A DNA stretch of 6,586 nt from positions 1 through 6,586 of the forward strand of contig DAINAR010000098.1 of the NCBI GenBank assembly GCA_036733345.1. Direction: 5' to 3'. Within the stretch, counting starts at the first letter, position 1, and each line of letters begins with the position of its first letter. A program made the position numbers and the translations under genes. The DNA comes from JAFGMQ01 sp036733345 (GTDB lineage: Bacteria; Desulfobacterota; DSM-4660; Desulfatiglandales; Desulfatiglandaceae). This document shows, piece by piece, positions 5,694 through 6,586 of this stretch. The notes beneath the pieces are model-generated. The model did not search any database and was not told where the DNA came from. It saw only the letters and a list, made by a program, of their open reading frames with translations.

Positions 5694-6164
5694 ATGAATA
5701 AAACCCTGCTTTTAATATCTATATGGTTTTTTACTGCTGCTGCTTTGCCGCTGAACCCGGCAGAGGCACAACCTTCACTCCTTATTCGTGATTACAGGAA
5801 TGATAGTACTGTATTTGAAATCCCTCTCAATAGCACTCAGACTTTTACTATCAGATATATTCACTCGGTTGATCATTCCCCGGTGTTTGAAGTCTTTAGT
5901 TTTAAAAAAGAGAAAGGGATAATTTTGAATGAGACCTATTTTCGTATGTTCGGAGCCGGCATGGGACATTGGGAGGGCCACGGCACAGTTGTTCAGGAGG
6001 GTGAGTGGATCAAAATCAAGGAAATTAATTGCCCTTTGGGAAAGTTTCTCCTGAGGGTAGGATCCATTGGTGTAGATCACACAATAATTATCAACGAAAA
6101 TGAATGGAACCTTTCAAGGATGGCTGCAGGCCGTCTTGTTGAAATTACTTGGTCGGAAAACTGA
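5694..6164 (+). CDS. DUF1850 periplasmic protein of the TRAP operon
   Basis: The product (156 residues from the ATG at 5694) has a signal peptide with probable cleavage after AEA at residue 25. The mature part contains FTIRYIHSVDHSPVFEVF (51-68) and ETYFRMFGAGMG (80-91), the conserved core of DUF1850. Proteins of this family are small, and their genes are characteristically found between a TAXI binding protein and a fused TRAP permease, exactly the arrangement here; their function is unknown. The frame extends to a TTG at 5682, which would add four residues (start ITH); I prefer the ATG because it gives a standard signal peptide. Neither start has a clear Shine-Dalgarno sequence, and hairpin B ends 20 bases before the ATG, so translation may be weak or structure-dependent. 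Confidence 0.85.
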   Translation: MNKTLLLISIWFFTAAALPLNPAEAQPSLLIRDYRNDSTVFEIPLNSTQTFTIRYIHSVDHSPVFEVFSFKKEKGIILNETYFRMFGAGMGHWEGHGTVVQEGEWIKIKEINCPLGKFLLRVGSIGVDHTIIINENEWNLSRMAAGRLVEITWSEN

Positions 6165-6237
6165 GTTTCTAATATTCGAACCAGATCAGAATATCTCATG
6201 ATCCTTTCTTAAAAACAATAAAAGAGGGAAAACTTTT

Positions 6238-6586
6238 ATGGCTGATACAAACAATAATAATCTTGAAGCAAGTGAAATCGTCCAGGACGACAAGCGTAAT
6301 CTGAGAGGAGCATTAGCTGTTTTTATCACTTTATGTGCCGTAGGGTTATCCCTGTTTCAATTATATACGGCAGGGATCGCACCACTTACTGCCATGTACC
6401 AGCGGTCAATACATCTGGTTTTAATTATGATCCTGGGCTTCGCACTCAATCCCCCAACAAAGGGAGCATCAAGAGACCGATTTGATATCTATCTCGCCTT
6501 TGACTGTCTTCTTATCATTCTTGCGATAGTAATCGGATCATATATCTGGATTGAATTTGACGCAATAGTTGAGAGGCAGGGTGACT
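6238..6586 (+). CDS. TRAP transporter membrane permease, N-terminal part (runs off window)
   Basis: Starting at ATG 6238 (AGAGGGAA at 6223-6230 as ribosome binding site) the frame is open for 116 codons to the window end. A polar N-terminus of about 22 residues precedes three hydrophobic segments: ALAVFITLCAVGLSLFQLYT, the stretch around HLVLIMILGFALNPP, and YLAFDCLLIILAIVIGSYIW. The motif QRSIHLVLIMILGFALNPP, then a polar loop and a helix ending in Y-x-W, is typical of the start of the large fused (small plus large subunit) TRAP permeases that partner TAXI proteins. The full protein would be expected to be 600 residues or more, with the Na+/substrate-translocating DctM-like part beyond this window. 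It is the fourth gene of the operon, 73 bases after DUF1850. Confidence 0.88.
   Translation, partial: MADTNNNNLEASEIVQDDKRNLRGALAVFITLCAVGLSLFQLYTAGIAPLTAMYQRSIHLVLIMILGFALNPPTKGASRDRFDIYLAFDCLLIILAIVIGSYIWIEFDAIVERQGD

Overview
The window looks like a chromosomal segment from an anaerobic, probably deltaproteobacterial (Desulfobacterota-type) bacterium. That is inference, from a sigma-54 activator without a receiver domain, a TAXI-type TRAP transporter carrying a DUF1850 gene, and AT-rich intergenic regions. No rRNA, tRNA or marker gene is present to confirm it. All supported genes are on the + strand.

Region 1 (1-439) is a patchwork of gene debris. A short reading-frame tail ends at 83. 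An imperfect hairpin follows at 102-147 with two bulged bases on one arm, resembling an integron attC site. The last ~43 codons of a GNAT acetyltransferase begin exactly where the hairpin ends. Next comes a fragment of an alpha/beta hydrolase (LMHGLAR nucleophile-elbow-side oxyanion motif) whose frame stops four bases before the next gene.

Region 2 (440-1771) is an intact AzgA/PbuG-type NCS2 purine permease. A 288-base AT-rich gap with a possible sigma-70 promoter follows.

Region 3 (2060-3799) encodes a sigma-54 enhancer-binding protein: two PAS-like sensor domains, a coiled-coil linker, an AAA+ domain with an intact GAFTGA loop, and a Fis-type helix-turn-helix.

Region 4 (3800-4122) is the regulatory centrepiece. 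Three copies of a 14-base inverted repeat of the form STGCAA-N3-TGCAG (one of them a perfect palindrome overlapping the end of the activator gene) lie upstream of a near-consensus -24/-12 promoter at 4006-4021. A leader hairpin and a strong ribosome binding site follow.

Region 5 (4123 to the window end) is the presumed target operon: a small lipoprotein, a TAXI-family periplasmic solute-binding protein, a DUF1850 periplasmic protein, and the start of a TRAP membrane permease that runs off the window. Two tandem hairpins separate the binding-protein gene from DUF1850 and could keep binding-protein transcripts more abundant than the membrane part. The coherent reading is a self-contained, signal-responsive uptake module: a cytoplasmic PAS activator senses a ligand or redox state, binds the repeats next to its own gene, and switches on a TRAP importer through sigma-54. 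The substrate cannot be read from the sequence.
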